From: CAVVXN01 sp963772585
GTDB taxonomy: Bacteria; Planctomycetota; PLA2; JAEUHO01
Length of the DNA stretch: 64,000 nucleotides
Direction: 5' to 3'
Assembly (NCBI GenBank): GCA_963772585.1
Contig: CAVYXV010000002.1
Location: 62,001 to 126,000, forward strand
Shown here: positions 1-10,802 of the stretch, in pieces
How the letters are laid out: each line of letters begins with the position of its first letter
Position numbering within the stretch: position 1 is the first letter of the stretch
Notes under the pieces: model-generated
Told to the model about the DNA's origin: nothing
Seen by the model: the letters and a program-made list of their open reading frames with translations, nothing else
Databases searched by the model: none
Translations under genes and position numbers: made by a program

Positions 1-2
1 AG

Positions 3-566
3 CTGTCCCGCCGGGCGGGCGCGGAGCTGGAGATGCTGCTCCGCTTCCGCGACGAAGGACGATTCGCCGCGCTGGGCCGCGACCTGGAACGCTACCTCGC
101 CGCCTGTCACGTCGTCGAGCTGCTCCGGGCGTGGCTGAGGCCCGCGCTCCCGAACGCGCCGCTGCTCGCCGCGGGCCTGGCGACGCTGAGGGCTCTCGCC
201 GCCGCGCCGGTCGCCTCGGCACCCGGCTGGGTCGTCTTCTTCGAGGCCCGGGCGGTGTCGGCTGCGGGGCACCGCCCACGGCTCGACACCTGCGCGGTCT
301 GCGATGCGCCGGTGGCGAGGAGCGCCGTCTTCTCGCCCGCGGCCGGGGGCCTCGCCCACCGCGCGTGCGCCCCGACCGGGGCCGTCGCGCTCTCCGCGGC
401 GGACCGCGAGGCGCTGGTCCGCCTCTACACCGTCCGCCTGCCGGACCTGGCCGCCGAACCGCCCTCGCCGCGCGAGGTCCGCGCCGTCCGCGGGCTCCAC
501 GACGTGTGGCTCCCCTTCATCCTGGAGCGGCGGCCTGCGAGCCTCGACGCCCTGCCGAGGCCCTGA
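3..566 (+). CDS. recO: DNA repair protein RecO, 3' part (5' end outside window)
   Basis: RecO helps load RecA at gaps in the RecFOR recombination pathway. The reading frame is open from the first bases, so the N-terminal OB fold lies outside the window. What remains is the helical and zinc-binding C-terminal part. It shows the family pattern of an aromatic stretch (VVFFEARAVSAAGHRP) followed by a cysteine pair (LDTCAVCDAPV), and a further cysteine in HRACAPTG, as expected for a RecO zinc site. It ends about 80 bp before the lipoprotein gene. The family assignment is fairly secure; the true start cannot be seen. Confidence 0.8.
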   Translation: MSRRAGAELEMLLRFRDEGRFAALGRDLERYLAACHVVELLRAWLRPALPNAPLLAAGLATLRALAAAPVASAPGWVVFFEARAVSAAGHRPRLDTCAVCDAPVARSAVFSPAAGGLAHRACAPTGAVALSAADREALVRLYTVRLPDLAAEPPSPREVRAVRGLHDVWLPFILERRPASLDALPRP

Positions 567-636
567 CGGCGGCCCCGCCCGGGAGGGACGGGAGGCCTTC
601 GGTGCCAACGAGCAGCGTCTCGTGGCCGTAGGCGGG

Positions 637-642
637 TAGTCT
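637..642 (+). promoter_or_regulatory. -10 box of a probable leaderless promoter
   Basis: TAGTCT lies exactly six bases before the ATG at 649, which places the expected transcription start on the start codon. The same arrangement recurs at 19,013, 28,108, 59,049 (reverse) and 61,097 (reverse). No clear -35 box is visible. Confidence 0.5.
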
Positions 643-648
643 CTGGGG

Positions 649-2016
649 ATGGAGCGGAGCTTGCGGATCGAAGCGGTCAGGCGCCCCCCCCGTGTCGCCA
701 CGGTGGTCCTCGCCGGCCTCGTGGGCGTTTTCGCTGGGCTCTGCCTGTCGGCTTGCGCCGGCACGACCACGCCGTTCGACGACGTCACCGGACGCCGGCA
801 GGGCGGCGATGCGCGCATGCCGTCCGTGCCCATCCCCAACGCGACCGCCGGCGACGCGGCGGCGCGGGGCGAGGCGGGGGCCGGAGGGCCCGGGGTGGCC
901 GCGCCGCCCGCCTCCCAGGAACAGCTTCGGGCCCTCGCCCGGAGCCGCCTCCAGGCCGCGGAGCGCGCGTGGGACCAGGCGGTCCGCATCGAGCCGGCGA
1001 ATCCGAGCGCCGCGGCCCGCCTCTTCGAGACGGTGGTCACGCGCTACCCCGAGTACGAGCGCGCCGCCGAAGCCCGGTTCCGCCAGGGCAAGGCCCTGTA
1101 CGAAGGACGCGAGTACACCGACGCGATCGACGCGCTCAAGAAGTACATGCTGATCGCCCCGGTCAATCCGCATCTCGCCGAGGTCGAGGAGATGCTCTAC
1201 GAATCGGGCCGGCGGACGATCAACCGCGGCAAGGGACCCTTCGGCCTGTTCGGGAGCGATGCCGCGGGAATCGCCGCGCTCGAGTTCGTGGCGGAGACCT
1301 TTCCGGCCGGCAACTACCCCGACGACGCGCTGCTCGCGCTCGGGAACTACTACGGGCACGACGAGGACTACCAGACGGCCTCGCTGCACTTCCGGGAGCT
1401 TCTGATCCGCTACCCCGACAGCGAGTGGAGCTTCCGGGCGCGGATCGCCCTGGCCGACACCTACCTGGCGCGGGACGCGGGGACGCCCTACAACGCCGGC
1501 TTCGTGATGCTCGATCCCCGGGAACCCGTCCCGGCGGAGCTCGCGATCCAGGCGGGGCCGGTGAAGCAGGGCGTCATGCTGGCGCTGGAGGAGTACGAGA
1601 CCTTCCTCGCCCGCATGGACGCGGATCCCGCGCGACGCGCCGAGTACGCGGACGAGATCGCGTACGCCCGCCGCCGGGCTCAGGAGGCCCGTGAGCGCAT
1701 CGCGAGCAAGCTGCTCGACCGCGCGGACTGGTACCAGCGCCGCGGCGACATGACCGGGGCGATCACCTACTGGCGCCTCGCATCGGGCTGGACCACGACG
1801 AGCGCGGGACGCGCGGCCGCCGCCCGTCTGGGCGCCGCCCTGCCGGGTCCCGGAAGCGCCCCCGCGCGGGTGACGCCGACGCCCTCGCGCGGCGCCTCCG
1901 TCTCCGGTGCGCGGCCGCCGGTGGCGAGCCCCCCGACCGTCGTGCCCTCGCGCCCGCCCGTCCCGCCGCCCCCCCCGCCCCCGGACCTCTACCCCGCGAC
2001 CCCGGGGGCCTCGTGA
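649..2016 (+). CDS. BamD/YfiO-like TPR lipoprotein
   Basis: Predicted outer-membrane lipoprotein of 455 residues. An N-terminal hydrophobic segment (about residues 19-36) ends in the lipobox LSAC, so residue Cys36 or close to it should be lipidated. The middle (about 100-390) is built of TPR-like helical repeats, with phrases such as RYPEYERAAEARFRQGKALY and LLIRYPDSEW typical of BamD/ComL proteins, which assist outer-membrane protein assembly. The last 60 residues are Pro-rich and probably disordered. The stop overlaps the next lipoprotein gene by 4 bp (GTGA), so the two are probably co-translated. It is longer than classical BamD (about 245 residues), so a specialised role is possible. Confidence 0.7.
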   Translation: MERSLRIEAVRRPPRVATVVLAGLVGVFAGLCLSACAGTTTPFDDVTGRRQGGDARMPSVPIPNATAGDAAARGEAGAGGPGVAAPPASQEQLRALARSRLQAAERAWDQAVRIEPANPSAAARLFETVVTRYPEYERAAEARFRQGKALYEGREYTDAIDALKKYMLIAPVNPHLAEVEEMLYESGRRTINRGKGPFGLFGSDAAGIAALEFVAETFPAGNYPDDALLALGNYYGHDEDYQTASLHFRELLIRYPDSEWSFRARIALADTYLARDAGTPYNAGFVMLDPREPVPAELAIQAGPVKQGVMLALEEYETFLARMDADPARRAEYADEIAYARRRAQEARERIASKLLDRADWYQRRGDMTGAITYWRLASGWTTTSAGRAAAARLGAALPGPGSAPARVTPTPSRGASVSGARPPVASPPTVVPSRPPVPPPPPPPDLYPATPGAS

Positions 2017-2495
2017 CGCGCGCCGCGCTGCTCCTCGCGCCCCTCCTCCTCGCGGCCTGCGGCTACACGACCCGACGATTGGAGGCGTTCCCGACGGCCC
2101 GGACCATCGCGGTCGTACCGTTCACGAGCCCCGGGTATCGGCGCGACGTGGACCTACGGCTCACCCAGGCGGTCGTGGCCGAGATCCAGGCCCGGACGTC
2201 GTACGCCCTGACCGCCCCAGGCCAGGCGGACCTGGTGATCTCGGGGGTCCTCGACCTCGGCGAGAGCGTCACCCTCCAGCGCGGAGACCGCACGCCGATC
2301 GAGAAACGCGCGCAGGGATCCCTCGCCGTCACCATCCGGGACCGGTCGGGGCACGTACGGAAGGAGTACCAGGTCTACGACACCGTGGACTTCACCCCCG
2401 GCCGCCAGAACGAGACGCTGGAGGGGTACGCCTACGACGAGTGGACCCGGCGCCTCGCCGTCCGGGTCGTCGAAGGCCTGGAGGCGGACCTCTAG
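2013..2495 (+). CDS. LptE-like LPS-assembly lipoprotein
   Basis: A 160-residue lipoprotein with signal sequence and lipobox LAAC near residue 16, followed by GYTTRR, the usual start of mature LptE-family proteins. The rest fits one alpha/beta domain (RTIAVVPFTSPGYRRDVDLRL, then QADLVISGVL). LptE plugs LptD in the outer membrane during LPS export. The GTG start overlaps the previous gene by 4 bp. Sequence similarity across LptE is low, so the call rests on size, lipobox, the GY start and the BamD-like neighbour. Its presence implies a diderm envelope. Confidence 0.65.
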   Translation: MTRAALLLAPLLLAACGYTTRRLEAFPTARTIAVVPFTSPGYRRDVDLRLTQAVVAEIQARTSYALTAPGQADLVISGVLDLGESVTLQRGDRTPIEKRAQGSLAVTIRDRSGHVRKEYQVYDTVDFTPGRQNETLEGYAYDEWTRRLAVRVVEGLEADL

Positions 2496-2583
2496 CCTCG
2501 CGGCACGCCCCGGCGAAGCCCCGCCGCCCCCCCGCGCGAGAGCGCGCCCCGGCCCGAAGGGTCCCGTTAGACTCCGGAGCATC

Positions 2584-4614
<2,031 letters not shown>

Positions 4615-4618
4615 CGTC

Positions 4619-5441
4619 GTGACCGGGGGGCGCCGGCCCGCCATCTGGGGGATCGTCAACGCGACCCCCGACTCGTTCAGCGACGGCGGGCGGTTTGCCA
4701 CGCCGGCGGAGGCCGTGGCGCGAGGCCTCGCCCTCGTGGAGCAGGGCGCGGACGTGCTGGACGTCGGGGGCGAGAGCACCCGGCCGGGAAGCGACCCCGT
4801 GTCCGAGGCGGAGGAGCGCCGCCGCGTCGTCCCCGTGGTCGAGGGGCTGGTCCGCGCCGGCGTGGCGGTCCCGATCAGCGTGGACACCCGCACGCGCGGC
4901 GCTGGCCCGCGACGCCCTGGCGGCGGGGGCGGCCATCGTCAACGACATCAGCGCCGGGCGGGACGATCCGGCCATGTTCGAGGTGGTTCGCCGCGCGGGA
5001 GCCGGGATGGTCCTCATGCACATGCAGGGGCGACCGCGCACCATGCAGGAGGCGCCCTCCTACGGGGACGTGGTGGCGGAGGTCCGCGCGTGGCTCGACG
5101 CGCGGGTGGAGGCGGCGACCGGCGCCGGGGTCGACAGCGGCCGGCTGTGGATCGACCCCGGCATCGGATTCGGGAAGCGCCTCGAGGACAACCTGGCGCT
5201 CCTGCGGGCGCTGGAGACCCTCCAGGCGGGCGCGCCTCCGCTTCTCCTCGGGGCCTCGCGAAAGGGGTTCCTCGGGCGGTTGACGGGACGGGAGGTCGGC
5301 GGGCGGCTGCCGGGCAGCCTCGCCTGCGTCGCGCGCGCCTTCGTCGCGGGGACGGCCGCGGTCCGGGTCCACGACGTGGCGGCGACCCGGGACCTTCTGA
5401 CGGTGCTCCAGGCGATCGAGCCGGGGGCCGCTCCCGGATAG
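4619..5441 (+). CDS. folP: Dihydropteroate synthase, apparent frameshift
   Basis: FolP joins para-aminobenzoate to the pterin in folate synthesis. All family motifs are present but in two frames. The first frame carries NATPDSFSDGG, GGESTRPG and SVDT. The second carries NDISAG, the DPGIGFGK motif, GASRKGFLG and a terminal VRVHDV. The switch lies at about 4,892-4,905 in a GC-alternating stretch (GCACGCGCGGCGCTGG); losing two bases or gaining one there explains it. Joined, the protein has about 274 residues, normal for the family. GTG start 4 bp after ftsH. Because folate synthesis is usually essential, an assembly error is the simplest explanation, but a true or programmed shift is not excluded. 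Confidence 0.85.
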
Positions 5442-5509
5442 CCTCCGCTTTCGTCCTGAGTCCCTACGAGCGGGAAACGCGGCGAAGCAGGGTAGGATCC
5501 AGACAGAGA

Positions 5510-6358
5510 ATGACGCCGACGATCGCCGCCCTCATCCCGAAGTTCGAGGCCAAGGACCTCGTCGAGATCGGGGTGCTCTGGCTCGTCCTCTTCCTCTTCC
5601 TCCGTTTCCTCCGTCGGACGATCGCCGGAGGCATCTTCCGCGGGCCGGCCATGGTGACGTGGGTCGTGCTGCTCGCGTTCTTCCTGATCCTCCCCGCGTT
5701 CAACCTGGAGGTGCTCCGGGCGATCCTCGCCGGGGCGTTCCCGGTGTTCATCCTGTCGTTGGTGGTGCTCTTCCAGCCGGAACTGAGGCACGGGCTCGCG
5801 CGCCTCGGCCACAGCCCGCTCTTCCGCGGGCTCATCGGTCGGAACGGGCAGCGGGCCGAGGAGATCCGCGCCGTGGACGAGGTCGTCCGCGCCGTGACCT
5901 CCTTCGCCGAGCGCCGTGTCGGCGCGCTCATCGCCATCGAGCGAAACATCGACCTCAGCACCTACATCGACACCGGCGTCCCGCTCGACGCGCAGATCCG
6001 GGCGGAGACCCTCGACACGATCTTCAGCACGGAGACCGTGCTCCACGACGGCGCGATCATCGTGCGGCGGGGGCGGATCGCCGCCGCGGGATGCCTCCTG
6101 CCGCTGACGGAGCGCCCCCAGCTCACGCGGCGGTACGGCACGCGGCACCGCGCGGCGATCGGCCTCTCCGAACAGTCGGACGCGACCGTGATCGTCGTGT
6201 CCGAGGAGACCGGGCAGCTCGCGATCGCGGAGCGCGGAGAGCTCCAGCCCTACAAGGACCCGGAGTGGCTCACGGCGTACCTGAACGTGATCTTCGCCGA
6301 GCAGCAAGGCCTCGCGCCCACGGACATGGACGTGGGCCCCGCGGAGGCGGCGTCGTGA
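5510..6358 (+). CDS. cdaA: Diadenylate cyclase CdaA (c-di-AMP synthase)
   Basis: Membrane enzyme making c-di-AMP from two ATP. The 282 residues comprise three N-terminal membrane helices (about 18-34, 47-63 and 70-88) and a cytosolic DAC domain with the catalytic DGA at 180-182 and RHR at 212-214. The ATG at 5,510 is preceded by TAGGAT eleven bases upstream, so it may also have its own short-leader promoter. The upstream folP frame runs open into this gene, but that is a high-GC coincidence. It overlaps cdaR by 4 bp, and glmM follows, giving the conserved cdaA-cdaR-glmM neighbourhood known from Gram-positive bacteria, though glmM is inverted here. Confidence 0.93.
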   Translation: MTPTIAALIPKFEAKDLVEIGVLWLVLFLFLRFLRRTIAGGIFRGPAMVTWVVLLAFFLILPAFNLEVLRAILAGAFPVFILSLVVLFQPELRHGLARLGHSPLFRGLIGRNGQRAEEIRAVDEVVRAVTSFAERRVGALIAIERNIDLSTYIDTGVPLDAQIRAETLDTIFSTETVLHDGAIIVRRGRIAAAGCLLPLTERPQLTRRYGTRHRAAIGLSEQSDATVIVVSEETGQLAIAERGELQPYKDPEWLTAYLNVIFAEQQGLAPTDMDVGPAEAAS

Positions 6359-7443
6359 CGCGGCCGACCGGCTGGTTCGAGGGTCGCCGCGCGACGGGTC
6401 CCCGACCCGGGCGCTGGTTTGCGAGCGAGTGGGGCCTCGCCATCCTCGCGCTGGTGCTCGCGTTGCTCGTGTGGGCGGTCGTCTGGCGGGAGATCGCGAA
6501 GCCGGACGAGCCGTTCCGGGTCGAGCTGGCCCTGAGGACGCCGCCGGGCTTCACGGCCTACTACGAGGGGGACCTGGAGCTCACCCTGCAGGGCCCCCGG
6601 GGCGAAAAGGACGACGCGCGCCGCGTGCTCGGGACACCGCCGGTCCTGCTCGTCCGCCTGCCCGACCTCGCCGTGGGCGAGGATCACCGCGAAGTCCAGA
6701 TCACGCGCGAGATGATCGCGTTCCCCTTCCCGACCCGGCTGGTGGGCTCGCTGGACCTGATGGGCAGCAGCCGTCTCCCGATCGCCGACATCTACCGACT
6801 CGTGGACGAACAGGCCGTCTTCGCCGACCCCGTCGTGAACAACGTCCCGCCGGGCATCGGCTACACCGTGCGCATGGAGCCGAGGAGCTACCAGGTGCGG
6901 GGGCCGGCGGGGAAGGTGGCGCAGGAGGACGGCCGGATCCAGCCGGATCCGATCGACCTCGCCGCCTACTTCCCCGAAGGCTCGACGGACCTTCCCGGCG
7001 AGACGCCGCTCGTGTGCGCCTTCAACCAGTGGCGGCAGAGTCCCCAGGAACGCCGCTACCGGCAAGCGGTGGAGCTCCCGACGGTCCGGGCCGTGTTCAC
7101 GTTCCACATCGAGGCGACCCGCGAGATCGAGAACCGCCTCGTCTTCGACGTGCCGCCGGACTACGAGGTCACGGCCGCGCTGACGGAACGGTACGTGTCC
7201 GAGGGGCGCTATCGCGGCCTCTTCAAGGGCCGCAAGCGCGACCTGGACCGGCTGGAGCGTTCGCTCGATGCGTGGTACTTCCGCGTGTTCATCCCGCCCG
7301 AGAAGTACCCGGCGGAGGGCGATCAGGAGGACCTTTCGGGATCCGTGGAGTTCTTCCGGTCGGGGCGTCTCGACGACCTCCAGGTGGAGCTCGAGGTCCG
7401 CGAGAACCTGGTGGTGACGATCAAGCGACGCGAGGCCCCGTAG
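6355..7443 (+). CDS. cdaR: CdaR-like protein with YbbR domains
   Basis: Regulatory partner of CdaA, 362 residues. One membrane helix lies near residues 25-45 (WGLAILALVLALLVWAVVW). After it come extracytoplasmic beta-rich repeats of the YbbR type; phrases such as FRVELALRTPPGF and VNNVPPGIGYTV mark their beginnings. In known systems CdaR modulates cyclase activity through the membrane. Its GTG start overlaps the cdaA stop (GTGA), so translation is probably coupled. YbbR repeats are poorly conserved, so the name depends partly on position. Confidence 0.75.
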   Translation: MTRPTGWFEGRRATGPRPGRWFASEWGLAILALVLALLVWAVVWREIAKPDEPFRVELALRTPPGFTAYYEGDLELTLQGPRGEKDDARRVLGTPPVLLVRLPDLAVGEDHREVQITREMIAFPFPTRLVGSLDLMGSSRLPIADIYRLVDEQAVFADPVVNNVPPGIGYTVRMEPRSYQVRGPAGKVAQEDGRIQPDPIDLAAYFPEGSTDLPGETPLVCAFNQWRQSPQERRYRQAVELPTVRAVFTFHIEATREIENRLVFDVPPDYEVTAALTERYVSEGRYRGLFKGRKRDLDRLERSLDAWYFRVFIPPEKYPAEGDQEDLSGSVEFFRSGRLDDLQVELEVRENLVVTIKRREAP

Positions 7444-7458
7444 ACCGCGACCGTCCGG

Positions 7459-8796
7459 TCACGCGAGCGTCTGCTCCGCGGCGGCGACGAGCCCCTCCAC
7501 GACGTCCATCACGCGGTCGGGGTCGTGGCCCTCGGCCATCACGCGGAGCACGGGCTCGGTGCCGCTGTAGCGCACGACCAGCCGCCCCTGCCCTCCGAGC
7601 CGCTCCCGGGCGCTCCGGAGCGCGTCCTGGAAGGCCGGCACGAACTCCAGCGGCTTCCGCTCGGTGAGGCGGACGTTGCGGAGGATCTGCGGATAGCGCA
7701 GGGTGGCCGCGCGCGTCTCGGCGAGGGTGGAGCCACTGCGGCGCACGGCCTGGAGGAGGCGCACCCCCGCCACCAACGCGTCGCCGATGAGCGCCCCGTC
7801 GCGCCGGAGCACCACGTGGCCGGAGGGCTCGGCCCCCACCTCGGCGCCCGTCTCGCGCATGCGGACCTGCACGTGCCGATCGCCGACGGCCGTGCGCTCG
7901 AGGGCCACGCCCATCGTCCCGAGCCGCTCCTCCAGCCCGAGATTCGCCATCACCGTGCCGACCACGCAACCACCGGGCACGGAACCGTCGGCGAGCAGGT
8001 CGGCGGCGAGGATCGCGAGGGCGTCGTCGCCGTCGAGGATCTCGCCGTCCTCGGCCGCGAGCAGCACCCGATCGGCGTCGCCGTCGAAGGCGAGCCCCGC
8101 GGCGTTCTCGGCCAGGACGCGGGCGAGCCAGGCTTCGGGGTGCTCCGTCCCACAGCGGTCGTTGATCGGACGCCGGCCCGCCTCGTGGAGCAGGACCACC
8201 TCCGCTCCCAGCCGCCGGAGCACCTCGGGCGCCGTCGCCGTCGCCGCACCCGCGGCGAGATCGACGACGAGGCGCATCCCGTCGAGGCGGCCGTGGGGCT
8301 CGAGAAGGGCGACGGTGGCGTTCGCGTACGCGGGCGCGGCGGGCCGGGCCTCCAGCGGGGTTTCGGGCGAGAGGGCGTTTCCGTCCGCCTCCCCCATCCA
8401 CGCCTCGATCCGCGCCTCCTCGGCCGGGTCCAACTTCCGGCCCCCTCGGGCGAACGGCTTGATGCCGTTGTACTCGGGCGGGTTGTGACTCGCGCTGACG
8501 GCGACGGCGGCGTCGAGGCCGCGCGCGACCGTCGCCCAGGCCACGACCGGGGTGGGGACGACGCCCAGGTCCTCGACCCGCGCCCCCGCGGCGCCGGCGG
8601 CGGCCGCGAGGGCGCGGGCGATCCGCTCCCCGCTGGGACGCGGATCGCGGCCGACGGCGAGGCGTACGGGCCCGTCCTCCCGTCGCCCCTCGGCGGCAAA
8701 GCGGACGAGCGCCCGGCCGAAGCGCTCCACGACGCCGGGATCCAGTCGCCCGCGCCCCGCCAGGTCCCGGATGCCGTCCGTGCCGAACCAACGCAT
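7459..8796 (-). CDS. glmM: Phosphoglucosamine mutase GlmM
   Basis: Converts glucosamine-6-phosphate to glucosamine-1-phosphate for peptidoglycan and LPS. The start at 8,796 gives MRWFGTDGIRDLAG, the usual GlmM N-terminus, and 445 residues, the standard length; an upstream in-frame start would add an unlikely 11 residues. The phosphoserine loop SASHNP is at 101-106, the metal loop DGDADR lies mid-protein, and the C-terminal phosphate-binding RYSGTEPVLRVM is intact. It converges on cdaR with only 15 bp between stops. Confidence 0.95.
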   Translation of the reverse strand: MRWFGTDGIRDLAGRGRLDPGVVERFGRALVRFAAEGRREDGPVRLAVGRDPRPSGERIARALAAAAGAAGARVEDLGVVPTPVVAWATVARGLDAAVAVSASHNPPEYNGIKPFARGGRKLDPAEEARIEAWMGEADGNALSPETPLEARPAAPAYANATVALLEPHGRLDGMRLVVDLAAGAATATAPEVLRRLGAEVVLLHEAGRRPINDRCGTEHPEAWLARVLAENAAGLAFDGDADRVLLAAEDGEILDGDDALAILAADLLADGSVPGGCVVGTVMANLGLEERLGTMGVALERTAVGDRHVQVRMRETGAEVGAEPSGHVVLRRDGALIGDALVAGVRLLQAVRRSGSTLAETRAATLRYPQILRNVRLTERKPLEFVPAFQDALRSARERLGGQGRLVVRYSGTEPVLRVMAEGHDPDRVMDVVEGLVAAAEQTLA

Positions 8797-8888
8797 CGAT
8801 GCTCCCGCTCCGCCTCGACCTCGCGGCATTCTGCCCGGAGGCGGCGCGCACGTGGTATCCCGTCGCCCCTCCCGCGGAAGCCCTCGCC

Positions 8889-9599
8889 ATGGCCACCCTC
8901 GTCCTCGCCACCAGCGGACCGCACGGCGAGGTCGGCCTGGAGATCGCGCCCGGGGACCTCCACGTCCGGGCCCTCGGGGAAGGCGCGGCGCGCGGGCGGG
9001 GCCTGCTCGTGGCCGTGGACGCGCTGGTCGAGCGCGCGGGCCGGACGCCGGCGGCCATCGAGGCCGTCGTCTGCGACCAGGGTCCGGGCTCCTTCACCGG
9101 GGTCCGGGTGGGGGTGACGACGGCGAACGCCCTCGCCCTCGCGCTGGGCGTCCCCGCCCGGGGCGTCACCAGCCTCGAAGCACTGGCCCGGGCCGCTCCG
9201 GACGAGCGGACGGTCCTCGCCGTCCGCGACGCCGGGCGCGGCGGAATCTACGCGGCCCGTTACGCGCCGCGCGCAGGCGGCCGCCGGCGCCTCCTCGAGG
9301 GCCCCTGGCGCCGGCCCGCGGTCGAGGTCTTCCGGCAGGCGAAGGGCGCCCTGGTGGTCGGGGAGGAGGCGACGCTCCTCATCGAGCGCGCGGGCGTGGG
9401 CGGAGTGGAAGCGCTCGACCTCCGGGCGGGGGCCGAGGCGATCCTCGCCGCGGCGAGGGACGCCGCCGCCTCGGGCGATGCGCCTCCGGCCGGCGTCGTC
9501 GCCCCCCTCTACCTTCAGGTGTCGGCCCCGGAGCGGCGCCGGGCCGGAGAGCCCGAAGGTCGCGCTACGGGAGGGGCCGCGGACAACCGACCGTCGTAG
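8889..9599 (+). CDS. tsaB: tRNA threonylcarbamoyladenosine factor TsaB
   Basis: Non-catalytic partner of TsaD in making t6A37 in tRNAs. The ATG at 8,889 gives MATLVLATSG, a normal TsaB beginning, with GGAAG eight bases upstream; the frame is open 30 codons further up but those look non-coding. The ASKHA motif DQGPGSFTGVRVGVTTANALA (split across about residues 62-82) is characteristic. Length is 236 residues. The C-terminus reaches the PLYLQ motif seen in family members, followed by an Arg-rich tail. It is divergent from glmM. Confidence 0.88.
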   Translation: MATLVLATSGPHGEVGLEIAPGDLHVRALGEGAARGRGLLVAVDALVERAGRTPAAIEAVVCDQGPGSFTGVRVGVTTANALALALGVPARGVTSLEALARAAPDERTVLAVRDAGRGGIYAARYAPRAGGRRRLLEGPWRRPAVEVFRQAKGALVVGEEATLLIERAGVGGVEALDLRAGAEAILAAARDAAASGDAPPAGVVAPLYLQVSAPERRRAGEPEGRATGGAADNRPS

Positions 9600-9650
9600 T
9601 GCAGGGGCCGTACGGAAGCGTCCGTCCGGCTCCGGACGAACCTCAGGCCG

Positions 9651-10802
9651 ATGCTCAACCTGCGAACCTGGGCGGAGATCGATCTCGACGCCCTGGCGCA
9701 CAACCTCGATGTGATCCGCCGCCGCGCCGGAGACGGCGTGGCGACGATGATCGTGCTGAAGGCCGACGCGTACGGCCACGGGGCGGTCCCCGTCGCGTGG
9801 CAACTCACCCGCCGGGGCGACGTCGCCTACGTAGGCGCCGGCGACTCCACGGAGGCCCTCGCGCTGCGGGCGGCCGGCGTGACCACCCCCATCCTCGTGC
9901 TCGGCGCGGTCGTATCGGGCGAGATGGAGGACGTGCTGCGCGGCAAGATCGCCGTCACCGTCCACTCCGGCGATCGCGTCCGCCATCTCCGCCGCGTCGT
10001 GCGGATGAACGGCGCGAAGAACGTGCGCGTCCACCTGAAGGTGGACACCGGCATGGGCCGCCTCGGATGCCACCCGGAACGCGCGCTGGGGATCGCGCGG
10101 GAGATCCGGCGCTCGCGAGGACTGGAGTTGGAGGGGGTGGCGACCCACCTGGCCGCCACGGGGGCGAACGGGGTGCCCTCGGCGGAGCGCCAGATCCGGC
10201 GCTTCCGGCGCGTCCTCAAGGCCCTGGAAGCGGAGGGCTTTCGCCCGCGGTGGCGCCACGCCTATGCGAGCGGCGGCGTCCTGGCCGGGCTGCCCCCGTC
10301 CTTCAACCTGGTCCGCCTCGGCCTCGGCCTCTACGGGATCGACCCGCGCGGCGTGGGCGACCACGACCTTCGTCCCGTTCTCTCCTGGAAGACCCAGATC
10401 GTCTTCCTCAAGGACCACCGCAAGGGCAGCGCCGTGGGCTACGAGGGAACCTGGCGGGCACCCCGCAAGAGCCGGATCGCCACGCTCCCGGTGGGCTACA
10501 ACGACGGCTACCGATTCGCGTTCTCCAACCGGGCCGACGTGCTGGTCCGGGGGAAGCGCTGCCCGGTGGTGGGACGGGTCTCCATGGACTACGTGTGCGC
10601 GGACGTCAGCAAGGTTCCCGGCGCGGCGGTGGGTGACACCGTCGTGCTCCTCGGCCGGGACGGCGACGAGGGGGTGGACGCCGCGGAGCTGGCCCGCCTG
10701 GCGGACACGATCCCCTACGAGATCCTCTGCGGAATCGGCCGGCGCGTGTCGCGCGTCTACCGCGGGGGAAACGGCGTCGGGCACCCGCCCCGTGGAGGGT
10801 GA
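9651..10802 (+). CDS. alr: Alanine racemase
   Basis: PLP enzyme interconverting L- and D-alanine for the cell wall, 383 residues. The PLP lysine is Lys37 in VLKADAYGHG. The TIM barrel is followed by the C-terminal beta domain carrying PVGYNDGYR and GRVSMDYV. All regions are intact and the length is normal. The stop TGA shares one base with the ATG of the AsmA-like gene, so the two are translationally linked. Confidence 0.95.
   Translation: MLNLRTWAEIDLDALAHNLDVIRRRAGDGVATMIVLKADAYGHGAVPVAWQLTRRGDVAYVGAGDSTEALALRAAGVTTPILVLGAVVSGEMEDVLRGKIAVTVHSGDRVRHLRRVVRMNGAKNVRVHLKVDTGMGRLGCHPERALGIAREIRRSRGLELEGVATHLAATGANGVPSAERQIRRFRRVLKALEAEGFRPRWRHAYASGGVLAGLPPSFNLVRLGLGLYGIDPRGVGDHDLRPVLSWKTQIVFLKDHRKGSAVGYEGTWRAPRKSRIATLPVGYNDGYRFAFSNRADVLVRGKRCPVVGRVSMDYVCADVSKVPGAAVGDTVVLLGRDGDEGVDAAELARLADTIPYEILCGIGRRVSRVYRGGNGVGHPPRGG

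Noticed and set aside
4905..5510. Apparent folP-cdaA fusion, since one frame is open from 4,619 to 6,358
   Set aside because: The middle third is Arg/Gly nonsense. The real folP continues in another frame, and cdaA has its own ATG and promoter-like box.
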